DNA of 64,000 nt, taken from contig NZ_JAGGLD010000003.1 of assembly GCF_017874255.1 (NCBI RefSeq), forward strand, positions 186,001 through 250,000, given 5' to 3'. Position numbers and translations under genes: made by a program. The notes under the pieces were generated by a model. The model was not told the DNA's origin, ran no database searches, and saw only the letters and a program-made list of their open reading frames with translations. Shown piece after piece: positions 27,017 to 37,097 of the stretch (position 1 is the stretch's first letter; each line of letters begins with the position of its first letter). This DNA is from Paenibacillus shirakamiensis. GTDB lineage: Bacteria > Bacillota > Bacilli > Paenibacillales > Paenibacillaceae.

Positions 27017-29101
27017 CTATTTAATGAATGTATTTGGATCGATAATTAAAGCCACTTGACCATCCCCTAGGATTGTCGCGCCGGCAATTCCCTGAATCGA
27101 AGGAAGATATTTACCTAGATTCTTAATTACAATTTCGTTCTGTCCTATAAATTCCTGAACCGACAATGCAGCAAGTCGATCTCCCTTACGAATAACTACG
27201 ATCTCGGTCTCTTCCTCTGCCTCTTCATCAAAGTCAGGAACGCCAAAGATCTGAGCTAAGGAAAGTAAAGGAATATGACTATTGCGATAAGAGACCATAT
27301 TATAGCCATGCACTGAGCGAATCTGATTCCGTTCAATCAGTCCAGTCTCTACAATGGAGGAGAGTGGGATCGCATATTTCTCACTGCCAATCTGAATGAG
27401 CATCGCAGAGATAATAGAGAGCGTAAGTGGGAGCTGAACCGAGAACTTTGTTCCTTGACCCCATTTGGATGAAATCACTACTGTACCACCTAAGGACTCA
27501 ATTTTACTTTTAACAACATCAAGACCTACGCCACGTCCAGAAATATCTGAGATGGTATCCGCTGTACTAAAGCCTGCTGCGAACAGGAGCTGAGCGACTT
27601 CATCATCCGTATAGGATGAAGCTTGTTCTGCGGTAACTACCGAATTTTTCACGGCTTTTGCCAGCACTTTGTCGCGGTTGACACCATAGCCATCATCTTG
27701 AATCTCAATAAATACGTGGTTACCGGAATGGAAAGCTTTCAAAAGCACAGTACCCGTGTCAGACTTCCCAGCAGCTAAGCGATCCTCGGTGGATTCTACA
27801 CCATGGTCAACGGCGTTGCGCAGCAAATGCACCAGCGGATCTCCGATTTCGTCAATGACGGTACGATCGAGCTCAGTGTCGGCTCCTTCAATGACTAGAT
27901 CTATTTTTTTATTTAATGTTTTGGCTAAATCTCGAACCATACGCGGGAATCGATTAAATACGGTATCAATCTGCACCATTCTCAGTTTCAAGACTATATT
28001 TTGTAGATCCGTACTTACACGGCTCATATGTTCCACGGTCTCCGTGAGATCCGCGCGTTTCACTTCACCCGCAAGTTGCTCTAATCTTACTCGGTCGATT
28101 AATAGCTCACTAAATAGATTCATTAGAACATCTAGACGTTCAATATCTACTCGAATGGTTCTAGAAGGCGTATTCGCAGCTGCTTTTTTTGCTTGAGGAG
28201 CATTGGCATTAGAATCTGTCTTCACGGGTACAGTTGTCTTGTCAATTTCCATAGCCACTGAAGTTTTCTCTTTAGGTATCTCGGGAGCTTCCACGGCAGC
28301 CGCAGCTTGAGTGGATACTTCCTGTGAAACTTGTTTTAGCGTTTCTGCATCCAAAGCTACAACTGATGCACGCTCAATTTCGGAGAGATTCAGTATCATT
28401 TGTTCGAGTTCGGCATCATCTTGCTGTGTTATGTAATAAAGGGAGAAGCTATAATCAAATTTATCTTGCTCAATATCCTGAACCGAAGGAGAAGACTTAA
28501 TAACTTCGCCAAATCTCTCTAGTAAATCAAATACCATATAGGCACGAACTGCTTTCAACTGACAATCCCGGCGAATAGCAACTTCAATGTAAGAAACCTT
28601 ATGGCCCTCACTAATAGACTGTTCAAGTACAGAGTACTGGAACTCATCCAATTGAATAGCCGCGGTAGTCATCGTTGGCTCAACATTACTAGAAGAAGCA
28701 GATGGCTGTTCCAAAGGATTTTCTCCACGAACAATAGCCTGTAGAGATGACACAATAGACGTCACATCTTCTTTACCTTCCCCACCATTCGCAATATCTT
28801 GAACCATGGATTGCAAGGCATCTAGACTTTTGAATAACGTATCAAATATGAAATCTTGCATCTTCAGTTTGTCATTGCGGACTAGATCCAGAACATTTTC
28901 CATCTGATGTGTTAAGGAAGCGAGGTCTTCGAAGCCCATGGTCGCTGCCATACCCTTCAAGGTATGCGCGGATCTAAAGATAATCTGAACAATAGAGATA
29001 TCTTCTGGATTGTCTTCAAGTTCTAGCATTTTCTCATTTAACGATTGCAGATGATCATTTGACTCATCAAGAAACATGGATAAATATTGATTCATGTCCA
29101 T
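27017..29101 (-). CDS. cheA: Chemotaxis histidine kinase CheA
   Basis: CheA autophosphorylates in response to chemoreceptors and passes phosphate to CheY and CheB. The 694-residue protein has an HPt domain with the phosphorylated His46 in SAHTLKGMAATMGF, a P2-like CheY/CheB-binding region (about 165-260) and a Pro/Ala-rich linker. The dimerisation domain (about 315-380) is followed by the ATPase with HLLRNAVDHGVES and DISGRGVGLDVVKSKI, and a C-terminal CheW-like domain. Length is close to B. subtilis CheA (672). Confidence 0.97.
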   Translation of the reverse strand: MDMNQYLSMFLDESNDHLQSLNEKMLELEDNPEDISIVQIIFRSAHTLKGMAATMGFEDLASLTHQMENVLDLVRNDKLKMQDFIFDTLFKSLDALQSMVQDIANGGEGKEDVTSIVSSLQAIVRGENPLEQPSASSSNVEPTMTTAAIQLDEFQYSVLEQSISEGHKVSYIEVAIRRDCQLKAVRAYMVFDLLERFGEVIKSSPSVQDIEQDKFDYSFSLYYITQQDDAELEQMILNLSEIERASVVALDAETLKQVSQEVSTQAAAAVEAPEIPKEKTSVAMEIDKTTVPVKTDSNANAPQAKKAAANTPSRTIRVDIERLDVLMNLFSELLIDRVRLEQLAGEVKRADLTETVEHMSRVSTDLQNIVLKLRMVQIDTVFNRFPRMVRDLAKTLNKKIDLVIEGADTELDRTVIDEIGDPLVHLLRNAVDHGVESTEDRLAAGKSDTGTVLLKAFHSGNHVFIEIQDDGYGVNRDKVLAKAVKNSVVTAEQASSYTDDEVAQLLFAAGFSTADTISDISGRGVGLDVVKSKIESLGGTVVISSKWGQGTKFSVQLPLTLSIISAMLIQIGSEKYAIPLSSIVETGLIERNQIRSVHGYNMVSYRNSHIPLLSLAQIFGVPDFDEEAEEETEIVVIRKGDRLAALSVQEFIGQNEIVIKNLGKYLPSIQGIAGATILGDGQVALIIDPNTFIK

Positions 29102-29131
29102 GGTGAGACACCCCCTATAAGATTAAATTCT

Positions 29132-30535
29132 TCATTTCACAATCTTTACAAGCTTTGATGCAATTTCATATAAAGGAACAACTTCATTCACACAATCCAG
29201 CTCCACGGCGGATCTTGGCATGCCGTATACCACACAAGTCTCTTCACTCTCTGCAAGGGTTGAGGTTACACCAGCATCATGTAATTTTTTCATCGCCTTG
29301 GCACCATCACTTCCCATTCCGGTCATTAATACGGCGTGATGCTTGATCGATGTGATGGGTAATAAGGATTCAAACATGACATCGACAGATGGGCGGTGAC
29401 CGTTGCGCAGTTCTTCCTTATTCAAATGAATAAGGCATTCACCAGCGGGTACTTGATGAATAATCATATGGAATCCACCAGGAGCAATGTAGGCTGTTCC
29501 CTTCTCAATCACCATGCCCTCTTCGGCTTCTACGACTTGCAGTGGACTTAAGCTGTTCAGCCTTTGAGCCAAAGAATGCGTGAAATTAGGAGGCATATGC
29601 TGGACGATGACAATTGGAGCTGGGAAATCGCTTGGAATTTGTTCTAGGACGGCCTTTAAAGCTTTAGGTCCCCCTGTTGAACAACCAATAGCCACCAATT
29701 CATTAAATTCTGTCCTTAGCCCTTGCTTTCGAGCAGGCTGGATAGAACGGGATGTTTGCACTTCTTTAGTTCCTGCATGTGCTAGTTTGTTTCTGGATCT
29801 TAGTTCAACAATTTCACTAGCAGCTGTAGGCTTGGATTGTGCTAACTTTTCCTTCTTATCCTTTGTGTTTTGACTACGATGAGTGTTCTCTGGTACTAAT
29901 GTCTGATTATAGGATCCTTCTGCCTCCGAGGGCGACACATCGGAAGCCCGCGAAAGGGGCATGAGCAATGGATTCTTTAGTTCAAGTGGAGCAGCAGGTA
30001 TTTCATTTGGAGAGTGGGTGCGATTAGGTGCATTCGCTGCAGGATGAGGATCCAATCTGCGATGACTATAACGCCTTTGTGGCAATAAAGCTGCGGCCCG
30101 TTCTGCCGCTTCTCTGGCTTCTCTGCGTTCCTTCATCTGCATGGCTGCCATAATTTGCTCGCGCAATGCTTGTCCCACTTGCTCTATACCCTGCGAGGTT
30201 GTGGCTGCGGAAGGTTTTCTAATGAAATCAAAAGCTCCCAGTTCTAAAGCCATAATCGTCTCTCGCATCCCTTGCTCATTAATACCAGAGAGCATAATCA
30301 CAGGCAATGGTTTGTCTTGCATAATTGCGCTTAGAGCCTCAAGTCCGTTCATGATGGGCATTTCAATATCCATAGTCACTAGATCAGGCTGTAATTCTTT
30401 TACTAGTTCAATCGCTTCTTTTCCATGTACTGCGGTTGCTTCAACTTTCAAATCGGTATCTTCTTCAATTAAGTCTGATACAATCTTTCGCATAAACGCC
30501 GAATCGTCCACGACTACAATTCGATAAGGCTTCAT
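29132..30535 (-). CDS. cheB: Protein-glutamate methylesterase CheB, long linker
   Basis: CheB removes methyl groups from chemoreceptors when phosphorylated by CheA. The 467-residue protein has a receiver domain (1-125) with phospho-acceptor Asp56 in TMDIEMP. The C-terminal methylesterase domain (about 270-465) has the Ser motif VAIGCSTGGPKAL near 280, the His motif IVQHMPPNFTHSLAQRL near 310 and the Asp motif LMTGMGSDGAKAMKK near 410. The linker (about 130-270) is unusually long and low in predicted order; B. subtilis CheB is about 357 residues. Confidence 0.96.
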   Translation of the reverse strand: MKPYRIVVVDDSAFMRKIVSDLIEEDTDLKVEATAVHGKEAIELVKELQPDLVTMDIEMPIMNGLEALSAIMQDKPLPVIMLSGINEQGMRETIMALELGAFDFIRKPSAATTSQGIEQVGQALREQIMAAMQMKERREAREAAERAAALLPQRRYSHRRLDPHPAANAPNRTHSPNEIPAAPLELKNPLLMPLSRASDVSPSEAEGSYNQTLVPENTHRSQNTKDKKEKLAQSKPTAASEIVELRSRNKLAHAGTKEVQTSRSIQPARKQGLRTEFNELVAIGCSTGGPKALKAVLEQIPSDFPAPIVIVQHMPPNFTHSLAQRLNSLSPLQVVEAEEGMVIEKGTAYIAPGGFHMIIHQVPAGECLIHLNKEELRNGHRPSVDVMFESLLPITSIKHHAVLMTGMGSDGAKAMKKLHDAGVTSTLAESEETCVVYGMPRSAVELDCVNEVVPLYEIASKLVKIVK

Positions 30536-30566
30536 GTCATGGCCTCCTTGTGTACCTTAGTAAGAA

Positions 30567-31460
30567 TCATTTGGTGCGTTTGAGCCATCTGTGTAAAAAT
30601 CCCTTGATTCCTGCAAAGGTGGTGTTGTCCTGCACAGAAGAAGCAGCTATGTATTCAGATGCTACTCGGTGTACATCGCGTGAAGCAGCACTAGAAGGGT
30701 AAGCAATAGAAAAAGGAACCTGCTTTTTGACGGCTTGGACAACATGTGGATCATCACTCATGGAACCGATCATCGGAATCTCTAGATTCAAGAATTTTCT
30801 GGCTACAAGCGAGATCTTTTCTGCAACCTGCTTAGCCTCACGTTCATGCTCGACTCGATTGATCATAAGCTTAAATGTAACGGGTTCTTGAAGGTCTAAG
30901 TTACTTACGACTTTGATTAGCGCATAAGCATCTGTGATGGATGTCGGTTCCGGGGTTGTAACTACTAGGCATTCATCTGCAGCCGTAATGAACTTCAACG
31001 TCTCTTTGGAGAGCCCCGCCCCCGTATCAAAAATAACGTAATCCATTTCCCCGGAAATTTCTTCGATCTGCTGTGTAAAATATGAGAGGTCAGATTCCGA
31101 TAAGGTGAATAGGTCGATCATGCCAGACCCCCCCGCGATAAAAGGTAAACCATTCGTTCCATAATCAACGATTTCCCGAATCGACTTTTCTCCTTTTAGT
31201 AAATGATAGAGAGAATAGGGGGCTCTAACGCCCATCAGCACATCAATGTTCGCCATCCCAATATCTGCATCGAACAACAATACCTTTTTGCCTAAAGATT
31301 GTAGAGCTAATGCAAAATTAAGCGTGAAGTTCGACTTGCCTACGCCACCTTTTCCGCTACTAACTGTGATAATCTTCGCGACCCGATCTCCCGTGTCTGG
31401 AGAAGAAGATTGTTCCCTAGAAGTGATGATGTTGCGTAAAGATTGCGCTTGATCATTCAT
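30567..31460 (-). CDS. flhG: Flagellar number regulator FlhG (MinD-like ATPase)
   Basis: FlhG (YlxH) is a ParA/MinD-family ATPase that controls flagellar number and placement and stimulates the FlhF GTPase. The 297-residue protein has the deviant Walker A motif SSGKGGVGKSN near residue 34, the switch I region with DADIGMAN near 65, and Walker B DYVIFDTGAGLS near 145. An N-terminal region precedes the ATPase, with the Gln-rich start of the FlhF-activating type. Its ATG overlaps the flhF stop by four bases. Confidence 0.95.
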   Translation of the reverse strand: MNDQAQSLRNIITSREQSSSPDTGDRVAKIITVSSGKGGVGKSNFTLNFALALQSLGKKVLLFDADIGMANIDVLMGVRAPYSLYHLLKGEKSIREIVDYGTNGLPFIAGGSGMIDLFTLSESDLSYFTQQIEEISGEMDYVIFDTGAGLSKETLKFITAADECLVVTTPEPTSITDAYALIKVVSNLDLQEPVTFKLMINRVEHEREAKQVAEKISLVARKFLNLEIPMIGSMSDDPHVVQAVKKQVPFSIAYPSSAASRDVHRVASEYIAASSVQDNTTFAGIKGFLHRWLKRTK

Positions 31461-32803
31461 TTTCCTTGCTCTCCAAGCAATTGATTCACTAATAAAGCTA
31501 CATCCGCTCTTAATAGATCGTCTGGAACGTTCTGTCCATGAGTCAAATAAGACAATTTCACAGGATAGTCATGCAACAGATTGAAGAGGGAGCCACATGT
31601 CTTTGTCTCATCAAGCTTCGTAAAGATTACTTTATCTAAGCCGAATTTGATGAAATGTTCCGTGATTTTTTGCATATCTTCTGTCTTGGAAGTTAGGCTA
31701 AGAACCAAATAGGTCTCGCTATGCTCATCTATGGACAAAAGACTATGCAGTTCGGCAACGAGTAATTCGTTTAAGTAATTACGACCTGCCGTATCCATAA
31801 TAATTAAATCGCAGTATTGCAGTCTCTGTACAGCCCGCTGGACATCGCCCGGTGACTGAACGACTTCGAGTGGAACATTAAGTATCGAGGCATACGTCCG
31901 TAACTGTTCAATAGCAGAAATTCGGTACGTATCTGCGGTAATGAAACCCACTTTCTTTTGATTCCGGAAGATTTGATCTGCAGCCAGCTTGGCAATGGTC
32001 GTTGTCTTTCCCACACCCGTAGGTCCGGCAATATAGACCATTTTAGTTGATGCTGAAATCCCTTCCCCTAAGCGTCCTAGCAGAAAATCACCGATTTGCA
32101 CTTGAAGCAGTTGACGGGCCTGACTAAGGCTTGCCTCCTCCGAATTCCACATAAGTAATGCAGCTGTTATCCACGCTTCCGCTAAAGTAGATTCAATGCC
32201 TTGAGCTACCAGATGATCCTGTATAATCTGTAAAGCTTCTGGTAGATCTGCTGTGGTCGGATCTTTCAAGGTCAAGCGGTTCATCATTTGTTTCATTTGC
32301 TTCAATTCATTAAAAAGTCGTTCCTCCGACAGATTACCTTCTGCAAGACTTTCCGGCTTAGAAGATGGAGGAGAAGAAGAAGAACTAGTCTGAGTAATTG
32401 TTGGCTCTACCTTTAGACTTTCTTGGGAATACGAAGCTGAATGTACTACGTTTGGCCCAAGCTCAGGTTCGATCTGCGAATCCGCAGGCCGCATCTCTGC
32501 CGAATTCAAGCCTTCCTTTTCCTCTGAATTCAACAGACGAGCTGATTTCTGGTAGGCAGCAGGCACACTGGCTCTAGCCACTGGAGCAGGCTGAGACATA
32601 GACTTAGCAGGTCTTGGAGCAGGCTTATCTTCCTTAGCCTCCACCGCAGCGATAACCTCTATTTTTTTCTTCTGGAACATAAACATAAATCCGCCTACTT
32701 TAAGTTCCTTTGAACTGAGGATGACCGCATCATTACCGAGTTCTGTACGAATCTTATGCATAGCTTCAGGCATGGTATCGACGATATACCGTTTTACCCT
32801 CAT
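31457..32803 (-). CDS. flhF: Flagellar SRP-like GTPase FlhF
   Basis: FlhF is an SRP-family GTPase that marks the site of flagellum assembly. The 448-residue protein has an N-terminal basic domain with VKRYIVDTMPEAMHKIRTEL, a Pro/Ser-rich linker (about 70-155), the N domain (about 160-235), and the GTPase with Walker [17 protein letters not shown] near 256, DTAGRNYL near 335 and TKLDET near 397. It overlaps flhA (ATGA) and flhG, giving a coupled flhA-flhF-flhG block. Confidence 0.95.
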   Translation of the reverse strand: MRVKRYIVDTMPEAMHKIRTELGNDAVILSSKELKVGGFMFMFQKKKIEVIAAVEAKEDKPAPRPAKSMSQPAPVARASVPAAYQKSARLLNSEEKEGLNSAEMRPADSQIEPELGPNVVHSASYSQESLKVEPTITQTSSSSSPPSSKPESLAEGNLSEERLFNELKQMKQMMNRLTLKDPTTADLPEALQIIQDHLVAQGIESTLAEAWITAALLMWNSEEASLSQARQLLQVQIGDFLLGRLGEGISASTKMVYIAGPTGVGKTTTIAKLAADQIFRNQKKVGFITADTYRISAIEQLRTYASILNVPLEVVQSPGDVQRAVQRLQYCDLIIMDTAGRNYLNELLVAELHSLLSIDEHSETYLVLSLTSKTEDMQKITEHFIKFGLDKVIFTKLDETKTCGSLFNLLHDYPVKLSYLTHGQNVPDDLLRADVALLVNQLLGEQGK

Positions 32804-34833
32804 AAATTCACCACTCCCACACTCTGAATTTCTACGTTAGGCTCAAGCTCGCTATAGGAGAGAACGGGGATGTCTTGCATCGTACGTTCCATCACTTGTC
32901 TCAAATACATACGGATCGTAGGGGATGTAAGTACGATAGGTTGTTGCCCGGACTGAATTAAACGATTGATCTGTTCTGTAAGCTTTTGATAGACCGTCTG
33001 CGTTGACACCGGATCCAGTGCTACATAACTCCCCTGATCCGATTGCTGCACACTCTCGGCAATTTTTTTCTCTAACATAGGTCCCACGGTAATCACTTTC
33101 ATCGTCTCACCTTGGTTCGTGTATTGCTGTGTGATCTGTCGGGATAAAGCCTGCCGTACATATTCGGTTAGTACATCAGGATCTTTGGTATATGAACCAT
33201 AATCGGCCATCGTCTCAAAAATAGTAACCATATCCCGAATCGAAATTTTTTCCCGTAACAGCTTCGCCAGTACTTTTTGTACATCTCCTACAGACAGTAC
33301 AGATGGAATAAGTTCATCTACAAGAATAGGGTAGCTTTCCTTGAGGTTATCCACCAACGTCTTCGTCTCTTGTCGTCCCAGTAACTCGTGAGCATGTTTC
33401 TTGATCATTTCTGTTAAATGCGTAGCTACTACGGACGGCGGATCTACTACCGTGTACCCCGCCAATTCTGCTCGTTCCTTAGTCGCCTCATCAATCCACA
33501 AGGCAGGCAATCCAAATGCTGGCTCTTGTGTCTCGATTCCAGTGACAGAATCATCATCATATCCCGGGCTCATCGCCAGATAATGATTGAGGAGTAACTC
33601 CCCGCCGCCAACGGTATTGCCTTTAATCTTAATGACATACTCATTAGGTCTCAATTGAATATTGTCGCGAATCCGAATGACGGGAACGACGAGTCCCATC
33701 TCTAGTGCACATTGTCTACGAATCATAATGATTCGGTCCAACAAATCTCCGCCCTGCTGTGTATCTGCAAGGGGGATGAGGCCATATCCGAATTCGAACT
33801 CGATCGGATCTACCTGAAGTAAGTTAATGACACTTTCTGGACTTCGCACCTCTTCGATCTGTTGTTCCTCCTCCTGCTGTTCTTGCGCGACTTGTTTGCG
33901 GTCCATGTTCTTCTGCATCTTATAAGCCGCATAACCAAGCGCCGCAGCTAGTGGGAACGTGGTTAGAAAGTGAATGGGTGTGAAAATGCCTAATAAAAGA
34001 ATCGTTCCTGAAACGATATAAATTAGTTTTGGATAAATAAAGAGCTGACTCGTAATGTCATCTGCCAAGTTACCTTCTGAAGAGGCTCGGGTCACAATTA
34101 AACCTGCTGACGTTGAAATCAGCAGCGCCGGAATCTGACTTACCAGTCCATCCCCTATCGTTAAGAGGGAGTAGGTAGATACGGCATCCATGAAAGACAT
34201 GCCTTTCATCGAAATGCCGATGATGAATCCCCCCACTAAGTTAATAACGAGGATGATAATACTCGCAATCGCATCGCCTTTTACAAATTTACTTGCTCCA
34301 TCCATCGCTCCATAAAAGTCGGCTTCCCGTTCAATTTTACGACGACGTTCACGTGCTTGCTGTTCATTGATAAGCCCCGCATTCAGGTCTGCATCAATAC
34401 TCATCTGCTTACCCGGCATCGCATCGAGTGTAAATCTTGCCCCCACTTCTGCTACCCGCTCGGAACCTTTGGTAATGACAATAAATTGTACAACCACCAA
34501 GATCAGGAACACGATAAACCCGACAACGGGCTGACCTTGCGATACCCAGCTACCAAAGGTAGCCACTACGTTTCCTGCACTCGCTTCACCCAATATAAGT
34601 TTGGTTGTAGACACATTCAGCGCCAGTCTGAACAAAGTTGTAATCAGAAGCATCGCTGGGAAGATAGAGAATTGCAAAGCTTCCTTTGTATTCATCGCTA
34701 CCAGCAAAATCATCATGGCAAGCGAGATATTAATGACAAGTAGAATGTCCAGCAGCCAGCTTGGGATCGGAAGGATCATCATCAGCACAATGCCGATAAT
34801 TCCGAGCAAAACAGATATTTCTTTGATTTTCAT
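32800..34833 (-). CDS. flhA: Flagellar type III export gate protein FlhA
   Basis: FlhA forms the nonameric export ring of the flagellar type III secretion apparatus and docks export chaperones and substrates. The 677-residue protein, the same length as in B. subtilis, has about eight membrane helices in residues 1-300, the conserved cytoplasmic FHIPEP-type loop with RFTLDAMPGKQMSIDADLNA near 140, and a cytoplasmic domain (about 330-677). It follows flhB by 24 bases. Confidence 0.97.
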   Translation of the reverse strand: MKIKEISVLLGIIGIVLMMILPIPSWLLDILLVINISLAMMILLVAMNTKEALQFSIFPAMLLITTLFRLALNVSTTKLILGEASAGNVVATFGSWVSQGQPVVGFIVFLILVVVQFIVITKGSERVAEVGARFTLDAMPGKQMSIDADLNAGLINEQQARERRRKIEREADFYGAMDGASKFVKGDAIASIIILVINLVGGFIIGISMKGMSFMDAVSTYSLLTIGDGLVSQIPALLISTSAGLIVTRASSEGNLADDITSQLFIYPKLIYIVSGTILLLGIFTPIHFLTTFPLAAALGYAAYKMQKNMDRKQVAQEQQEEEQQIEEVRSPESVINLLQVDPIEFEFGYGLIPLADTQQGGDLLDRIIMIRRQCALEMGLVVPVIRIRDNIQLRPNEYVIKIKGNTVGGGELLLNHYLAMSPGYDDDSVTGIETQEPAFGLPALWIDEATKERAELAGYTVVDPPSVVATHLTEMIKKHAHELLGRQETKTLVDNLKESYPILVDELIPSVLSVGDVQKVLAKLLREKISIRDMVTIFETMADYGSYTKDPDVLTEYVRQALSRQITQQYTNQGETMKVITVGPMLEKKIAESVQQSDQGSYVALDPVSTQTVYQKLTEQINRLIQSGQQPIVLTSPTIRMYLRQVMERTMQDIPVLSYSELEPNVEIQSVGVVNL

Positions 34834-34857
34834 GCGGCCTCTGCCTCCGATCCCTTG

Positions 34858-35946
34858 TTATTTCACTTTTCCTTGTAACTTATATACGTAAGCCAACACT
34901 TCAGCAACCGCCTGGAAAAGATCCGACGGAATACTATCCCCGATCTCCGATCTAGCAAACAGTGCTCGTGCCAACGGCTTATTTTCCATAATAGTAATGC
35001 CGTGTTCCTTGGCAATTTCCCGAATTTTCAATGCTGTAAAATCCTGACCTTTGGCTATCACTTGCGGGGACTCCATATGAACACCATCATATTTAAGTGC
35101 AACCGCGAAATGCGTAGGGTTGGTAATAATTACGTCTGCCTTAGGGATCTCCTGCATCATACGACGCATGGCCATTTGGCGCTGACGTTCCCGGATTTTC
35201 CCTTTAATCATGGGATCGCCTTCCATTTTTTTATACTCATCTTTAATGTCCTGCTTCGACATCTTTATACTCTTTTCATGTTCATAACGCTGATAGAGAA
35301 AATCCAGAACTGCTAGAATGAACAAGGCTACACCAATCTTGATTCCAAGGTTCATTGTAAGCTTTACACTGAATGAAAACGTAGTTTCCACAGGTTCTTG
35401 ACCTAGTTTTGCAATCTCGCCCCGCTCTCCCCAAATGGTAGAATAGACAAGATAAGAGATAATCGTAAGTTTAAAAATAGACTTAAGAAATTCCACCAAA
35501 GATCTAATGGAGAAAATATTCTTGAATCCTTTGATCGGATTCAGCTTGCTGAATTTCATCTTGATGCCTTCACCGTTCAACATAAATCCGACCTGTACGT
35601 AATTCGCTAACAGCCCCACGATGATTACAGCAACAAATACTGGAGCTAACATGATCAATATTTGAACACCATATCTCCCTAGCATATTGACTACATTATC
35701 ATTCGTAACCTGCATAGTTAGACGCCCTACTAAAACTTCTGTGAACAAGGTTAGTAGCCGAGTCTTAATATAATCACCAAATATAAGCAGACATAAGAAG
35801 GAGGATAGTAGGACTAGAGAGCCTGAGATATCCATACTTTTGGCTACCTGTCCTTTTTTGCGTGCATCCTGTCTTTTCTTAGGGGTAGCGGTCTCAGTCT
35901 TCTCTCCGGCAAATAACTGAAGGTCGAGTCTGTGCCTGAATTGCAA
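34858..35946 (-). CDS. flhB: Flagellar export switch protein FlhB
   Basis: FlhB switches export specificity from hook to filament substrates after self-cleavage. The start is TTG 35946, seven bases after GGAGG, giving 362 residues (B. subtilis 360); the in-frame ATG at 35964 covers the Shine-Dalgarno. The N-terminal motif KTETATPKKRQDARKKGQV precedes four membrane segments. The autocleavage motif NPTH is present in VIITNPTHFAVALKYD near 270. It is followed closely by flhA. Confidence 0.96.
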   Translation of the reverse strand: MQFRHRLDLQLFAGEKTETATPKKRQDARKKGQVAKSMDISGSLVLLSSFLCLLIFGDYIKTRLLTLFTEVLVGRLTMQVTNDNVVNMLGRYGVQILIMLAPVFVAVIIVGLLANYVQVGFMLNGEGIKMKFSKLNPIKGFKNIFSIRSLVEFLKSIFKLTIISYLVYSTIWGERGEIAKLGQEPVETTFSFSVKLTMNLGIKIGVALFILAVLDFLYQRYEHEKSIKMSKQDIKDEYKKMEGDPMIKGKIRERQRQMAMRRMMQEIPKADVIITNPTHFAVALKYDGVHMESPQVIAKGQDFTALKIREIAKEHGITIMENKPLARALFARSEIGDSIPSDLFQAVAEVLAYVYKLQGKVK

Positions 35947-35967
35947 GTCATATCCTCCATCCACATC

Positions 35968-36762
35968 TTACTTAGGCCTCTGCCCAATCGTTCCCATTAA
36001 GTTCTCAAGTGATTTGAACAAGATCTGGAATAAATATTCAAAAGCATAAACGAAACTGGGCAATAACAACATGAGCATGAGCAATCCCACGATAATTTTC
36101 AGCGGAATCCCTATAACGAATACATTGAACTGTGGTGCAGTACGGGCCAAAAATCCCAAAGCTACATCCGTTAAGAACAAAGAAACAACTAAAGGTGCCG
36201 ACATCTGAAAAGCTAGTAGGAATGCCTGACTGAACGTGCGTAATACAAACTCTGAGATGCTGCCATTATACAAAGTTACAAAAAAATTATTGCTGAGCGG
36301 AATCCACTCATAGCTCCTCATCACGGCTTGCAAAAGATAATGATGGCCGTTGATACTTAAGAAGACGAGCGTTGCGACCATATACTTAAAATTACTAATA
36401 ATAGGTGCCGATGCACCCGTCATTGGATCTAGAACATTGGCTATGCTAAAGCCGATTTGAATATCAATGAATGCTCCAGCCATTTGAATTACAGAGAAGA
36501 TTAGTAGAGCGACGTAACCCATCAGAAGTCCAATTAGAATTTCACGGAACATCAGAATGACATATCCTAGATCAGGTGGAATGGTCTGATGCACACCCTG
36601 CACTAAGTAAATCATGAAAGCGATCATCGCCGATAAACCAATTTTGAAGATCGATGGCACCGATTTACTTGAAAATACAGGAGAAACCACAAAAAATGCT
36701 GTTATTCGACAAAAGATAAGCATAAAGATGGAGAAATTTTGTAGCAACAACGCTGTGTCCAT
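35968..36762 (-). CDS. fliR: Flagellar export gate protein FliR
   Basis: FliR is one subunit of the FliPQR export gate in the cytoplasmic membrane. The 264-residue protein has about six to seven hydrophobic segments spread over its whole length, with the family-type sequences FRITAFFVVSPVFSS near residue 17 and GFSIANVLDPMTGASAPI near 103. It starts directly after fliQ (about five bases) and precedes flhB. No unusual features were seen. Confidence 0.95.
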   Translation of the reverse strand: MDTALLLQNFSIFMLIFCRITAFFVVSPVFSSKSVPSIFKIGLSAMIAFMIYLVQGVHQTIPPDLGYVILMFREILIGLLMGYVALLIFSVIQMAGAFIDIQIGFSIANVLDPMTGASAPIISNFKYMVATLVFLSINGHHYLLQAVMRSYEWIPLSNNFFVTLYNGSISEFVLRTFSQAFLLAFQMSAPLVVSLFLTDVALGFLARTAPQFNVFVIGIPLKIIVGLLMLMLLLPSFVYAFEYLFQILFKSLENLMGTIGQRPK

Positions 36763-36767
36763 CCCCG

Positions 36768-37037
36768 TTAACCGATATAACTAGCTAAATTACCTAGAAT
36801 ATTGGCTGTAAAATCAACCAACGTGGTTAATATCCACGGGCCGAACAATAGAAGTGCTAACAAAACCGCTACAATTTTAGGAACAAAAGCAAGTGTCTGC
36901 TCCTGAATTTGTGTCGTTGCCTGAAATATACTGATGATGAGTCCCACCACTAGACCCAAAATCAGCATGGGTGCACTGACTTTTAAAACGGTGTAAACGG
37001 CTTGTCCGGCCAACCCGATAATAAACTCCGAACTCAT
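36768..37037 (-). CDS. fliQ: Flagellar export gate protein FliQ
   Basis: FliQ forms part of the helical FliPQR gate. The 89-residue protein has two long hydrophobic helices (about 15-38 and 55-76) with the conserved loop FQATTQIQEQTLAFVPKI between them, as expected for the family. It follows fliP by 60 bases and precedes fliR by five. Length is as in B. subtilis (89). Confidence 0.96.
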   Translation of the reverse strand: MSSEFIIGLAGQAVYTVLKVSAPMLILGLVVGLIISIFQATTQIQEQTLAFVPKIVAVLLALLLFGPWILTTLVDFTANILGNLASYIG

Positions 37038-37097
37038 AACCGTCCTCCTCGTTCTAGCAAGATATAGACTCTCTCTTAGGTATCCGCTTCTATTTCG

